A stretch of 64,000 nucleotides of DNA, from positions 1,116,001 through 1,180,000 of the forward strand of contig OX344752.2 in assembly GCA_947034885.2 (NCBI GenBank). Reading direction: 5' to 3'. Under the pieces are notes generated by a model. It saw only the letters and a program-made list of their open reading frames with translations, was not told the DNA's origin and ran no database searches. Positions within the stretch are counted from its first letter, which is position 1. Each line of letters begins with the position of its first letter. Positions 1 to 11,388 of this stretch are shown piece after piece. Source of the stretch: Thuidium tamariscinum (lineage: Eukaryota > Streptophyta > Bryopsida > Hypnales > Thuidiaceae). The position numbers and the translations under genes are program-made.

Positions 1-578
1 CAAGTGAACCCAACATTTCAATACCTACACTTACCAATGTCATTTGCCATATCTACGTTGTAAGGGATGTCTACTAATGGGTTTCCAGATTGATAGGCTG
101 GACCCACTACACCAAGATTAATTTGTAGGTCTTGTAGGTTGTAGGTCTAGTACTTTCTCTTTATATTGTAGACACTTTCATGGTAGTAGTAATTAGCATT
201 CAAAATTTGATTCTACTACAGCTAATCCAATCACTACTTGCAATAATAGAATATTTCTATTTTAAATCTTTTTTGATGCGATTTGCAATTCAATTGCACC
301 ATCTAAGGTCCAACTATGCCAGATGCTTGTGCAGTGACATTTCATCAATATTTCATGTATCACATTATGATTGGTTAGTGCTTGTTTGGATTGCACTAAA
401 TTTAGCTTAGGAATTTAACTGACTATAATAGATAGGGGATTATGCATGTTGTATTTAGGAGGCCAATGACTTAAATTTATTAATTTGATTAAAAATTATG
501 ATTGGATTTCATATGCCATTTAAAACTTCAACATTGCTAAATATCTGCAAGTAATTAGTAAAAGAATCATGCAATACA
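1..578. other. AT-rich intergenic DNA, no gene seen
   Basis: No open frame with recognisable protein content, RNA gene or terminal repeat was found here. The longest open frame (180-410, +) has unstructured composition and no family resemblance. The stretch ends at the 4-bp duplication TACA (575-578) that flanks the next element. Confidence 0.6.
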
Positions 579-1439
579 AGGTGAATGCAAGAAATACTTG
601 TACTATTCGTTACATTTTTTGGTTTTGGTGATTTAGTACTATGAATACTATGAGTATTATGAGTACTACAAGTACTATGAGTACTATATGAAGTTTAGAA
701 GAATAAATGTAGACCGTCTATTGAAATTTTGATCTACGGTTCTAATGATACATGGATCCAAGATCAAGGATCATAAAGTCGCCATAAAAACAATCTATAG
801 TTGCGGATCATGGAAAAAAAGTCTACAGTGCACAAAATGTGAACCTACAATAGGGCTATACAATCCTATCGTGTACCCTTGAGCCCTATTTGAAGATAGA
901 AGTTCATATTTATACTAGAAAATCACAATTTTACATTTCTATTTTTGGAAATTCCTTAAACCATTCGAAAAATTAATATTAAAAATGGCAATTGTTCCTA
1001 ATTTGGATCCCTTTTCAAATATTGCAACAAAAAGCAAAATTATATTTTTTATTATTAAAAAATTCATTGGAAATGTTGTTCATTTTAGATCCATGTAGAA
1101 CTTTATTGTGATAGGCAATCAAAAATCCCTCTCTTGGAAAGTTGTGTTTCTATAGTAGAAAACACTATGCAAATTTCATAATATAACTTTTCTAAAAAGC
1201 TACTCCATAGTACTAAAAACCTCCAAATTGTAATTTGTGACATTCAATTGCTAGTACTATTTTAATATTAAACTATTTTTGAAAATTATGAAAAAATTAA
1301 GGAAGGTGTATGATAGTCACAAGTACCTTTCTTATTAATCCTAAGTCATTTGGAGCTTAAACACAAAAATCATGGTCAAATAACATATCCGCACTTAAGT
1401 TGTGATGGAAAATAGTAGAAGTGTTTCTTGCATTCACCC
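579..1439. mobile_element. Non-autonomous TIR DNA transposon, family A, copy 1
   Basis: The left end (AGGTGAATGCAAGAAATACT, 579 onward) and the right end (AAGTGTTTCTTGCATTCACC, up to 1439) are inverted copies of the terminal repeat seen in the elements at 2929-3654 and 7977-8980. TACA lies directly outside both ends (575-578 and 1440-1443), a likely 4-bp target-site duplication. The interior differs from the other copies and holds no coding region, so this may be a subfamily sharing only its termini. No transposase is visible in any copy in the window. The superfamily is not assigned; a 4-bp duplication is uncommon among plant TIR elements. Confidence 0.7.
635..690. repeat. Short tandem repeat, degenerate 9-10-bp unit
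   Basis: About six imperfect copies of a unit close to AGTACTATG lie head to tail inside family A copy 1. It is probably a microsatellite-like expansion with no coding content. Confidence 0.65.
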
Positions 1440-2924
1440 TACACTCTACTTATCAGCAACAAAAAAGAAAATGAATTCAAAAATAAGCTAGATGAATGAT
1501 ACTTTCACATTCCCACATCTAAAAGTTGCATTTGAAAAAAATCTACAAAGTCAGTATTGAAAGTACATATTCTCCTACCACAATATTCAATTTGAATCAA
1601 GAAAAAATGCAGAAAAAATTCAAGATCAATAGCATTTGCCAATATTACACTACCACTCATTGGAATCAAAATGCAAGATGAATAATTTCAACACCTTTTC
1701 TACTATAACATTGAGAATTAGTGTATAATTTACAAATATGGTAGTTTCAATAAGTATTAGTAACTTGCAATTCTATTTGTAAGTATCTTACAATTGAGTC
1801 TATAGAAAGTTCAATACAAAGCAAAAACATGCACCTTCAATTCCAATACTCTTAAAGAAACAAGTCTCTACCTATAAGTTTCCCAAAAAGAACTAGAGGG
1901 ATGGAAAAGCAATATCTGCTCTGCAACTTTTGACGAAGGCACTATCCTTTTTAGCTTGCAAATTCAAATGGTAGGTAAAAATGAACAAATCATCATTAAA
2001 ATGTCAAACCCAATAATAATACAATCATCAATCATATCAAAACGATTATTCTTCCTATAAGTCTGATGCTGAAGTGTCATGTCCATTGGTAGAAACTTCA
2101 TGACAAATTCAAGCTACTACCATTGGCATTCAAGGGATATTCACTTAATTTTATTTGGCTGCATTGTTGGTGGCTGGATCTACTAGACTTCCATAATTGC
2201 CAATTTCTTTGCCTTCACTAGCATCTAGAATTGCCAAAGTTTTCTCAACTTTAAGCTTTAGATCCAACCACCTGTTCATTTTTCTATATTCTAATTTTTC
2301 ATCAATTGGTGGGCGAGTGAAGTAGTCGACCTACATCAACCAAGAAGAAATCATCAATTGGTTAAAAAAGCTCATACAAAAATTTCAATCCATCTAAACT
2401 ATGAACTAATGCACTACAACATTTATAATTTCTGGTAATTTGAAATCAATTAGAAGTCTACAACATCTCATGAAAACTCAATTCACATCACTAATGAATG
2501 CAACCATAATATTATACTACATAAATGCTAAGTTTTATTCAATTCACTCAACTTCAATTGAAATTACAATGCTCCAAAGCTCTTTTTTCCTGTTACTCAA
2601 TATGCATAGATATCCCAAACAAAATATCAAACATTTGGAACTAAAAGTCTAAAACCAATACAAATAGATGAGTTTCAATGTGTAGTAGGGAGATCATACA
2701 TTAACACAAATAACTATAAAAAAAGAGTGAATTTGCCCTAATTCTACTAACGTCTATAAAGGCTTCTACAATAATCCAATTCAATTTAATAACTACCATT
2801 TTATTTACTAAAACATTGTGACTTACATATCAACTAGCAAACTTTATTGAAAATCCTAGACTAGCACCAAAGAGTCCATATAATTTAAAATCAACCTTGC
2901 ATTAATTAACAAGAACAACAAAAG
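1440..2924. other. AT-rich intergenic DNA, no gene seen
   Basis: I see no protein family, RNA gene or clear terminal repeat. The one longer open frame (2440-2652, +) has no recognisable content. Confidence 0.55.
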
Positions 2925-2928
2925 ACTT

Positions 2929-3654
2929 GGGTGATTGCAAGAAACACTTGTCCTATTTTTTGTCCCCTTGACCTCCAACAGGTAGTTTTTTGCTCATAAC
3001 TTTTGCATCATTTTCCCTATCAACTTGAAATTTGGAATGAAGGTGAAAAAAAAAGTTTTATATGTTGTGTAATTTTTTCAATTTTTTTAAAATTATTTTA
3101 CTATTTTTAAACTGCCCACAATTGGCTGTCTACCTTGGCCATTTTGGGGGTTTTTAGTCCTATTTTGGACCCCAAAATGCAAATTTTGAGCTGAAAATTG
3201 GCATTCTTAGATATATAGTATAGTTACACAATCCCTAAAAAGAATTTTTTTAAATATTAAACTGTCCAACTTCCACATGTCGTCAAAGTGGCTGACTTTG
3301 CGCAAGTGTAGAGAATAGAATTAATTTTTTCCAAAGATGAAATTTGTTGGAAAAGAAAGACCTTTACTTGAAGAAAAAATAAATTTTTCATTTTCATTTT
3401 TTGAATTTTTTACTATTTTTACCAAATTAGTGAAAAAGGAGCTATTTTCATTGTATTTTCCATTGTCTATAACATTTAGAGAAAAATTTCTTAGGTCTGA
3501 ATTTCAAGAGACATAATATTCTCATTGCTCTTCAAATTATCCATATTTTTTTCAATTTAAAAAAAATTTATTTCAAAGGGTCATAGGACTCACAGGACTC
3601 ATTGATTTTGAGCCATTTTGAGCCAAAACCGGTAAGTGTTTCTTGCAACGACCC
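2929..3654. mobile_element. Non-autonomous TIR DNA transposon, family A, copy 2
   Basis: The element is 726 bp and bounded by inverted termini GGGTGATTGCAAGAAACACT at 2929 and AAGTGTTTCTTGCAACGACC near 3654. ACTT lies directly outside both ends (2925-2928 and 3655-3658), giving a 4-bp target duplication. The interior matches, in opposite orientation, the copies at 7977-8980 and 26972-27677, for example the stretch around AGTTTTTTGCTCATAAC. It has no coding capacity. It also serves as an uninterrupted reference for the MITE insertion inside the 7977-8980 copy. Confidence 0.85.
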
Positions 3655-4452
3655 ACTTGACAAATCAAAATTAAAACAATTAGGCTATGCTTAGTATGCT
3701 AAATACTTTCCCATAATTTTCAAATGATTCAACAAGAAAAACCTAATTGACAATTGAACATAGAAATCTGCAGCAAAAGTAATGCCAACATACAAATTAA
3801 GAAATATATAGAAATAACTTCAAAGGTCTCTTGGCTTGTAATATATAGTATTTGAGGACTGTGAGAGTACATATCACAAACAAATGTCAAACTAAGGAGA
3901 CGTAAAAACACTTCTACAAACACATTCAAGTGAAATACAAAAGTCATAAAATGAAAATATAGAAATTTCAAAAGAACTTACAAAGCGATCATGCATGCCT
4001 TTGATGCCCCTTGGCCCATGCCGGTGGGTTGGCCCTTGAATTCTGAATTGTTTGTCCGTTGCCTCCTTGCACAACTTTGCCTTTCTTTATTTCATTGTAT
4101 CCTTTATTGATTCATAAATAATCATCTAAGACCTCTAGCTACATCCTATTGGACGTGATGTATGGCTGGATTTTTTTACTCTCTCAAATTCTCTTTTGAG
4201 GCAAGTGCAACGTTCTTGCAAGTTGGCTCCAATTGCTTTTAAAATGCTTTTAGAATCCCATGGCCCAAGGTATATCTTACGCATCTTCAAAATAAAACGT
4301 GCTTTCAACTCAGAGCTTTATTTATTCCAATCTAAATGCCATGGAAACTCAAACAGTGCTTGATCCAAGGCATAGTGATGCATGTGTTCCCAAAACTCCT
4401 CAATTGGAGCTATGAGAGAGTTCAGTTCAAAAGGAGGAATGCTATGAACTAC
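3655..4452. other. Intergenic DNA with unrecognised short open frames
   Basis: Two overlapping minus-strand frames (3729-3971 and 3892-4074) show no family I recognise. The stretch 4000-4080 is slightly more GC-rich than its surroundings and could be a scrap of old coding sequence, but nothing supports a gene. Confidence 0.45.
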
Positions 4453-6654
4453 CACTACAAGAAAAAGGGTGGTTCTTAAGATGAGAGATTAGTAGAAAAG
4501 TGATGAAGAACCCTTCATTTTGTTGAAAAGTCACATTGGATATGAAAAATTAGTAAAGTAAAGGCTTCAAATGCTTATTAATCAATACAAGTTTGCAAAG
4601 TACATCTTTATGAGACACAATTCCAGCTTATGTCTTTGAAATAGTACACTTGAAATTATTTCAAACAACTTTCATGCAAAGTTCATTAAATATTTTATAT
4701 TGACAAGATTAATTCTATAGGGCCACATTGCTTGTGACTCAATTCTTGGCAAATAAAGAAATTACAACATTGTGGTATACTTTTCTTCAACTAAAGAACA
4801 ATACTAAGAAAAGTATGTGGTAGTTTTGAGAAAATAAATGGTATTGTTTTCATCTTGTGATGTGTACGATTGATTGGAGGCCTGGCCAAGACCATGAAAT
4901 TCTCTTGCTCATTGTGACACTAGTGTACAAGGTGTTGTAGTCGCACACCATGGTTGTATTCATTATCCAGGCTCCAAATTGTATTTGTAGAAGTGATAGG
5001 AATGATTTTTACTGAACTACGGTAATGGAGAGTGGCATCGTCTTGGATTGTATATGATTGCACTTTCTTTTAGACTATTAGGAATATTTTTGGAGTGGAT
5101 TCAAAGCACACTTGCATGTGTGTATCTTTTTTTTAGTGTAGCGGTAAGTTCTTAGGTGATGGCAACAATTTAGGCAAATGTGAGATTCTACACTTCAAGA
5201 GTACATCATGTGCTCTATGCTCCTACTTGAGGTGTTGGAAATAGTAGATTCTGATTTGTATATATTGAAGAGAAAAGTCAATTGAGTCTATTGTGCTTTT
5301 GTATTCAAATTAAAGGCCTCACTTGAAAAAGAGAAGTGCATTTTGGTAGTTTATAATTTAAATTTGTCACAATCAAAGGTATATGCATGATGAATGCATG
5401 GGAAGGTTGTTTGAGGTTATTTACTTCCTGTTTGCCAATGTTTAGGTTTGCGGAACAATTAAAGTGGAGATTTCTTCTTCTGTTTCAATATGTGTTGTTC
5501 TTGTTTTCTTGGAGTATTGAGATCCCCAATTGAGGATTGATCATAGTTTTCTAACTTTCTAAATGATTTTGTAAATGTCTTGTGATGGGCCTGATAAACC
5601 TCACATGTTAGGATAAATTGCCATGGAGGCATTGTGGGTTGTGCTATGAAGGAATTGTTGAACCTTGAAGATGAATTTAAATGTCATATCATGTTTGTAT
5701 TCTATTTGAGCAGGTGCTCCTAGATTGGCAAACTTTTTGTTTCTTGATTAAGGCCCTAAAACAAGTCACTAGTGAATTGTTATAAATGTATGACACAAGT
5801 CAACAATTTTCCACATATTACTTTACCAAGAGAACATGAAATCACATATATAGCCAACTATCATCACCGCATCACTAGAAGAAAACAGTCTTTTTTTGGA
5901 CATGTCCATTCATGCATGTTGATGTTGGGTTAGACGTCCTCTATGTCAACATGGACGTCCAAAAGGATCACGTTAAAAAAAACATCGGCAAGACATCCAA
6001 AAAAACATGCAGACATGAACATGTCAAGGGCTAGACATCCCAAAAAACACCGGTCAACGGGGTCCTTAAAGAGTGCCATGTGGCTGGAAATTTAGCGCCA
6101 CGTAGGCACGAGCAGCCAGCTAGGATTTTTTTTCATCCATCCAAATTTTGTTGACGTGGCATCTGCCACGTCAGTTCATTTGAGGATCAAAATGGGGTGA
6201 TGTGGCATGTTCAAATGGTGACGTGGCAGATTTTTTAAAGCACATTTACTGTCTTTTGAGCTTTTGGGGGGTGTTTTCTATGATGTCTACAAAGACATCT
6301 TTATGTCTCAAAAGACATCATTAGAGACATTTATGTGTTTCATATGATGTTCATCTCCGTGCATGTGGTGTAGGCAAGGATACAAATATATTGACATATA
6401 ATGTCCTGTAAGACTTCAATATTGTAGTAATAGATATAATATTTGAGATATACACATTTACAGAGACATCAATATGGACATTGAAATATCTTGCAATGTC
6501 AACTTTGATGGCATCATGAACGTCTATTAAAATATTTAGTACAAATCAAACAAACAAAATAATGTCACATTGGACATTTATGTGATTAAATGCATAATTT
6601 CGAATGACACTAATATATCTACTAGTCACACATATTCTACGTAATGCACATGTA

Positions 6655-6840
6655 TGTTATAATGTCTACTACAACATATGTACCAATGCAAATATAATGT
6701 CCAACACAACATGCCATATACAATACATTATATATAATATACCATACACCATACAAATGACACCATACATTGTACACCATATAAATACATCATACGTAAT
6801 ACACTATACATTGTAATCCATATATAATACACCATACATG
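6655..6840 (+). repeat. Low-complexity ACCATACA/TATA-rich tract
   Basis: Degenerate repeats of ACACCATACA and TATA run through the left subterminal part of the CACTA element. The open frame across it (6604-6816) is a by-product of the low complexity and is not called as a gene. Confidence 0.5.
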
Positions 6841-7976
6841 GCAACTATGTTGCATGGCTTGAAAAAACATTTATTATATGAATATTTTGACATGAGAAAG
6901 CAAGATATTTATACTAATGGAGTGCTAGGAGGAAAGACAAACCATATGGGATTTTCCTAGTGCAACAGATTGTCAACCTTGTCTATTTGGACATCTCAAA
7001 TGACGTTTGAATTGATATTGCAAAAAATATCTTCATGTCTTAATAGTTGTTTCAATTGATATCTCAGTTGACACCTTAAAAAAAAAAAATTTGGGCCCAA
7101 ATGAAACGGAATTTCATTGCAAGGAGACAAAATAAAACTAGCCAACCACAAGTGGCCGGGCTAGGGACACAACGACACCCTTAAAAACAATTTTAAAAGC
7201 CTCACATGGCGGCAAAGTGTGCTAACGTGGCACACTATAGGGTGCAAAACATATAAGATAACATCTTGCATTGTCTATTACATGTTAGAACTTCTAATGA
7301 ATGGAAAGAAATCTTGGGGGGAGAACTTTCCATTTTTTTAAAACTATATTGTGCAATCAAATGCAAGGTGATATTAATTAACTTCTCTTAAATTTAGATA
7401 ATTTTAAAAAGTAAACTAGCATCATTAAAATGGAATATTTCAAGTTATTTATAATGAAGGGTAGGTGATAATAGATAGCTTTACCTATTATTTTTTTTCT
7501 AAAATAGGGTTGCCAAAAGGTCTCCCAAAATTTGAAGTTTTATGAACTATAATAAATTTGGATTTAAGAAACTAAGGGGCTAGATTCTATGAGTTGGGTT
7601 GGATTTCCTAAGTTGTAGAGAGAAGTCAAGCTACCAATTTTAGTGATAGTTAATGACAAGTGACAAGTAATCTACTGATTGGAAAAAAATTCTTCTTCCA
7701 AGTGAAATGGTATTGATGTGGGTAACTTTCAATATTAATGCAAATATTTAACAGTATAGTACTAAAGCAATACTGAATCAATATAGAAGAAAACAAACAT
7801 AAATGAAATATTGTAGCTACCATAAATGACTATTGTCCAGTGGCTTAGTAAACAATACCTCAAGTTGGAAAATGAAAATTATATGTTTAAGCATTGCAAA
7901 ATATCTTTAATTTGATATTGAAAGTATGATTTTTATGAATAATTGCTGTAATGCACATTTGTAAAATTGGTGTATA

Positions 7977-8980
7977 GGGTCGTTGCAAGAAACACTTATT
8001 GGTTTTGTCTCAAAATGGCTCAAAATTAGTGAGTCCTATGAGTCCTGTGACTTTTGGAATAAATTTTTTTAAATTGAAAAAAATATGGATAATTTGAAGA
8101 GCAATGAGAATATTATGTCTCTTGAAATTCAGACCTAAGAAATTTTTCTCTAAATGTTATAGACAATAGAAAATACAATGAAAATAGCTCTTTTTTCACT
8201 AATTTGGTCAAAATAGTAAAAAAATGAAAAAAATGAAAAAAATGAAAATGAAAATCCATTTTATTCCAAGTAAAGGTCTTTCTTTTCCAACAAATTTCAT
8301 CTTTGGAAAAAATAAATTTTATTCTCCACACTTGTACAAAGTCATCCACTTCGACAACATGTGGAGGTTAAATAGTATAGTATTTTCAAAAAATCTCTTT
8401 GAGGTCTTGTGTAACTTTAGGTGAGGTCCTTGCATGCCAATTTTCAGCTCAAAATTTGCATTTTTGGGTCAAAACATTAGAAGAAATTTGAGGGCATTAG
8501 GAGACTGCGGGAACGCAGTTTCTGCCCTGTGAACTCGAATCCTACATGGTCGGGACACTGCCACGTAATAAAAAGAAATTAAAAAAAAAAATTGGACTTA
8601 TTTTCATATTTCAGGCCCCCCCAATTTTTTTTTATTTTTTTATTTTTTCCGATAAAAGTCGGCCTGACAGGGGGCTGTGGCATTGGGAGCCGTTTCGGGA
8701 ACAGACCCGAAATGGTCCTATAATGCCCTCAAATTTCATCTAATGATAGGACTAAAACCCCCCAAAATGGCCAAAGTAGACACCCAATCGGGGGCAGTTT
8801 AAAAATAGTAAACTAATTTTGAAAAAATTGAAAAAATTACACAAACTGTAAAACTTTTGTAAAAACCTTCATTTCAAGTTTCAAGTCAAATGAACAAAAG
8901 ATGCAAAAGTTATGAGCAAAAAACTACCTCCTAAAGGTTAAGGGGACAAAAAAAAGGACAAGTGTTTCTTGCAATCACCC
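7977..8980. mobile_element. Non-autonomous TIR DNA transposon, family A, copy 3 (nested)
   Basis: The termini are GGGTCGTTGCAAGAAACACT at 7977 and AAGTGTTTCTTGCAATCACC toward 8980, with TATA on both sides (7973-7976 and 8981-8984). The copy is 1004 bp, of which 271 bp is a later MITE (8475-8745). Without that insertion it is 733 bp, close to the 726 bp of the copy at 2929. It lies inverted relative to that copy and is inserted in the CACTA element at 5873-11055. Confidence 0.85.
8475..8745. mobile_element. CATTAG-family MITE (family B), copy 1, nested
   Basis: The terminal inverted repeats are CATTAGAAGAAATTTGAGGG at 8475 and its near-perfect inverse ending at 8745. The middle has the family's diagnostic GC-rich stretches, including a GGTCG...TGCCACGT segment. 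The host element is known uninterrupted from 2929-3654 and 26972-27677. Compared with them, the flanks here (GTCAAAA and ATAGGAC) join with no added bases, so this insertion seems to have made no target duplication. Confidence 0.85.
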
Positions 8981-11388
8981 TATAGAAGCAATGAATTTTT
9001 TATACTAAAACATACAAATTTTTTTAAAATATTGTCAAACAATTATACAATTATAATACCAAAAGTGTAAAATTGTTTAATTTAGGAAATTTTCATTATT
9101 ATATTGCAATTGTGTGCATTTTAGATTAAAAAAAATTGAAATTATTTTTTTTGTTGGTTCAAAGTCATTGTAGATGACGCTCATTTGACTTCATCTTCCT
9201 ACACTTTAGTATTTTCAATAGTTAGGATTTAGGATTTTGGTCTATTGTGTTGTACAATGACTTCTTATTTTGTTTGTTTTTGTGAATGTTTATGTAATTT
9301 CTATGACAAGGGTTCAAAAAGCTACATAGTTAGTGTGAAATTGTAAATTTGAGGGTTTAGGATTTAGAGTTTCAAAATTTTTTTAGACACTTAAATACCA
9401 TATTTTATTTTTGTATATTTTCCAAATTTCAAAAGTCAATGAGTGTTTTCGCAAAAGATGTGCCAAAGATATCCAAATTTTCCAACCTACTAAAAGAATT
9501 TAGGGAAGCATAACTTTGATTTGGATCCCTAGTTGGAAAAAATATATATTTTCACTTAAAGACATATTCACATCTTATGTTAAAATTTTATGAACATCCA
9601 ATCAAATTCACTTCATAGGAACCTACCTAAATTTTCAATTGTTTGTTCAATGAACAATTGACCTTTAAAAGTTGAAAACTACCACTTTGTCAATAGCACT
9701 TAAATTGAATTGATTGTTGTTGGTTTCATGATATAAATCTTGTACATATATGTAGTAGAAGGAAAAAAATTTCAATTTTAAATGTAACATAGCCCTATTT
9801 TAAAACCTACAAGAATGAATTTACAAAAATTATAGGGTATTGAAAATATGCCCTTTGTAGCTTTTTATGTAAAAATACAGCCATCTTAAATACAAGAATT
9901 AAGGTAAATAGCCACACATAAAATACCTTTGAAAATACTCTATAGAAACAAGCTTTCTTATTATATTACTTCTCTATTGCAATGCTTTTGAAACATCTTG
10001 TGTTATCCTACTTCATCCGCTTCACTTGTTGTACATCATGTGACTTGTTTGAACCCTATAAAAACGTCATTATTGTCATAGAAAATAGAAGACTTCAAAC
10101 TATAAACATCTTGATTCAATCCTCGTTGCAATGAAAGAGTTTCTCCAAACTCCTAAATGCTAGATAGAACATTAGTGTCCCTTGACCACTTTATAAAATG
10201 TTATGGCATAGGATGTTAAGGATGAACTTTGGACATAGTCTTTTATGTTTATATATAGTAACTTTGCTTGAGTTTAATGAAAAATACATGAAACTTCAAG
10301 TAGTAGGAGTTAACTTTTGTACAACGCTAAACACCTCTGAACTCTAGAATATGTTACCTAAAACATCCAAAAATTCCCATAAATGTCACATGGTCCATCC
10401 TATCGTCTCATAAGAGTCTGTTGGAATGCATTGAAGTCACACTCAACATCTACATGAACATGACACACTCTTACAAGGTGCCTTATGAGACTTATAAATG
10501 TCTTAGAGGACATCTACTATGACTTAAGTAAGTCTCTTCTGACGTCTAAGAGAACATAAAATTTGTGTAGTACCTGAAAGTAGTGACGTGGCATGCTGCC
10601 ACGTTAGATTATAGCGTCTGCCATGTCATGAATATTTGATGTCAAATAAGACGTCAACAGCCACGTCATCATTTCCCCTCCAGAATTTTTCCTGTCACTA
10701 TCCATTTTTTTTTACTTGCGTAGCATTTTTATTTTGAACCAAAATAATTCTTACAAAATTATCCAAAGTCAAAATGGGTCAACAAAGCTGACGTGGCAAT
10801 GAACGTTCTTATAGACATCAATTTCAACATCACCCTATCTTCAACCAACGCTAGCAAAAAGTCGATGTCAATGGAAGCACATCTTGTTTTTCACTAGAAT
10901 TTTACACCTTCGTCTCCAGCATACACAAAAATCTACTATAGACATTGGAATGCACATTCTGACATACAGACATCTGTCTAGACATGTAGATGTTCACCTC
11001 TGGACATGACTATGTCAGGGCTAGACATCAGAAAAAACACGGTTTTCTTCTAGTGCATCCATCCTGAATTTGCAAATTGCCTAAAACTGCATGCTCTCAC
11101 AGTACTCTTAGAAGTATGAGCAACAATGAAGAAGTGAAATAGCATCCTAGGATTATGACCGCAAATTTGAAAAGCTCCTAGTATCCGCTAGAATTTGACT
11201 TTCTAGCTACTAAATATAAAGGTCTCTCAATGTCATACTAAAAGGACATGCCATAGTCTTTAGGTAAGGTATTTTAATGTAAGTCCTAGACACAACATTT
11301 TCAATAAATTGTCTTGAAAAGACAAAGCCTTTTGACATGCATTTTTTTACTTAAAATCACACTTAAAACACCCCTTTTTCTTGTAGTG

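Larger units (their letters stand above)
5873..11055. mobile_element. CACTA (EnSpm) element, non-autonomous, 5.2 kb
   Basis: The left end is CACTAGAAGAAAACAGT at 5873 and the right end is the inverse of CACTAGAAGAAAACCGTG, finishing at 11055. The target duplication CAT is intact (5870-5872 and 11056-11058), as expected for this superfamily. Both ends carry long subterminal regions (about 5900-6560 and 10370-11035) with dozens of short GACAT, GACGTC and GACATC motifs on both strands. These resemble the subterminal transposase-binding repeats of CACTA elements. No transposase or TNP-like domain was found between them, so the element looks non-autonomous. Its body was later invaded by the family A element at 7977-8980. 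Confidence 0.85.
4453..11388. mobile_element. Probable outer CACTA-type element, non-autonomous
   Basis: The left terminus reads CACTACAAGAAAAAGGG at 4453. The right terminus, ending at 11388, is its inverted copy (CCCTTTTTCTTGTAGTG). CACTACAAGAAA is a widespread terminus of plant EnSpm/CACTA elements. The 3-bp flanks are TAC on the left and TAT on the right, so the target duplication is imperfect. The two ends could instead belong to separate, partly deleted elements. No transposase domain was recognised inside. Most of the interior is taken up by the nested CACTA element at 5873-11055. Confidence 0.5.

Noticed and set aside
3892-4074. Minus-strand frame of 60 codons in a slightly GC-richer patch
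   Set aside because: It is too short and matches nothing I recognise.
6604-6816. Open frame of 70 codons
   Set aside because: It is produced by a low-complexity ACCATACA/TATA tract in the CACTA subterminal region.
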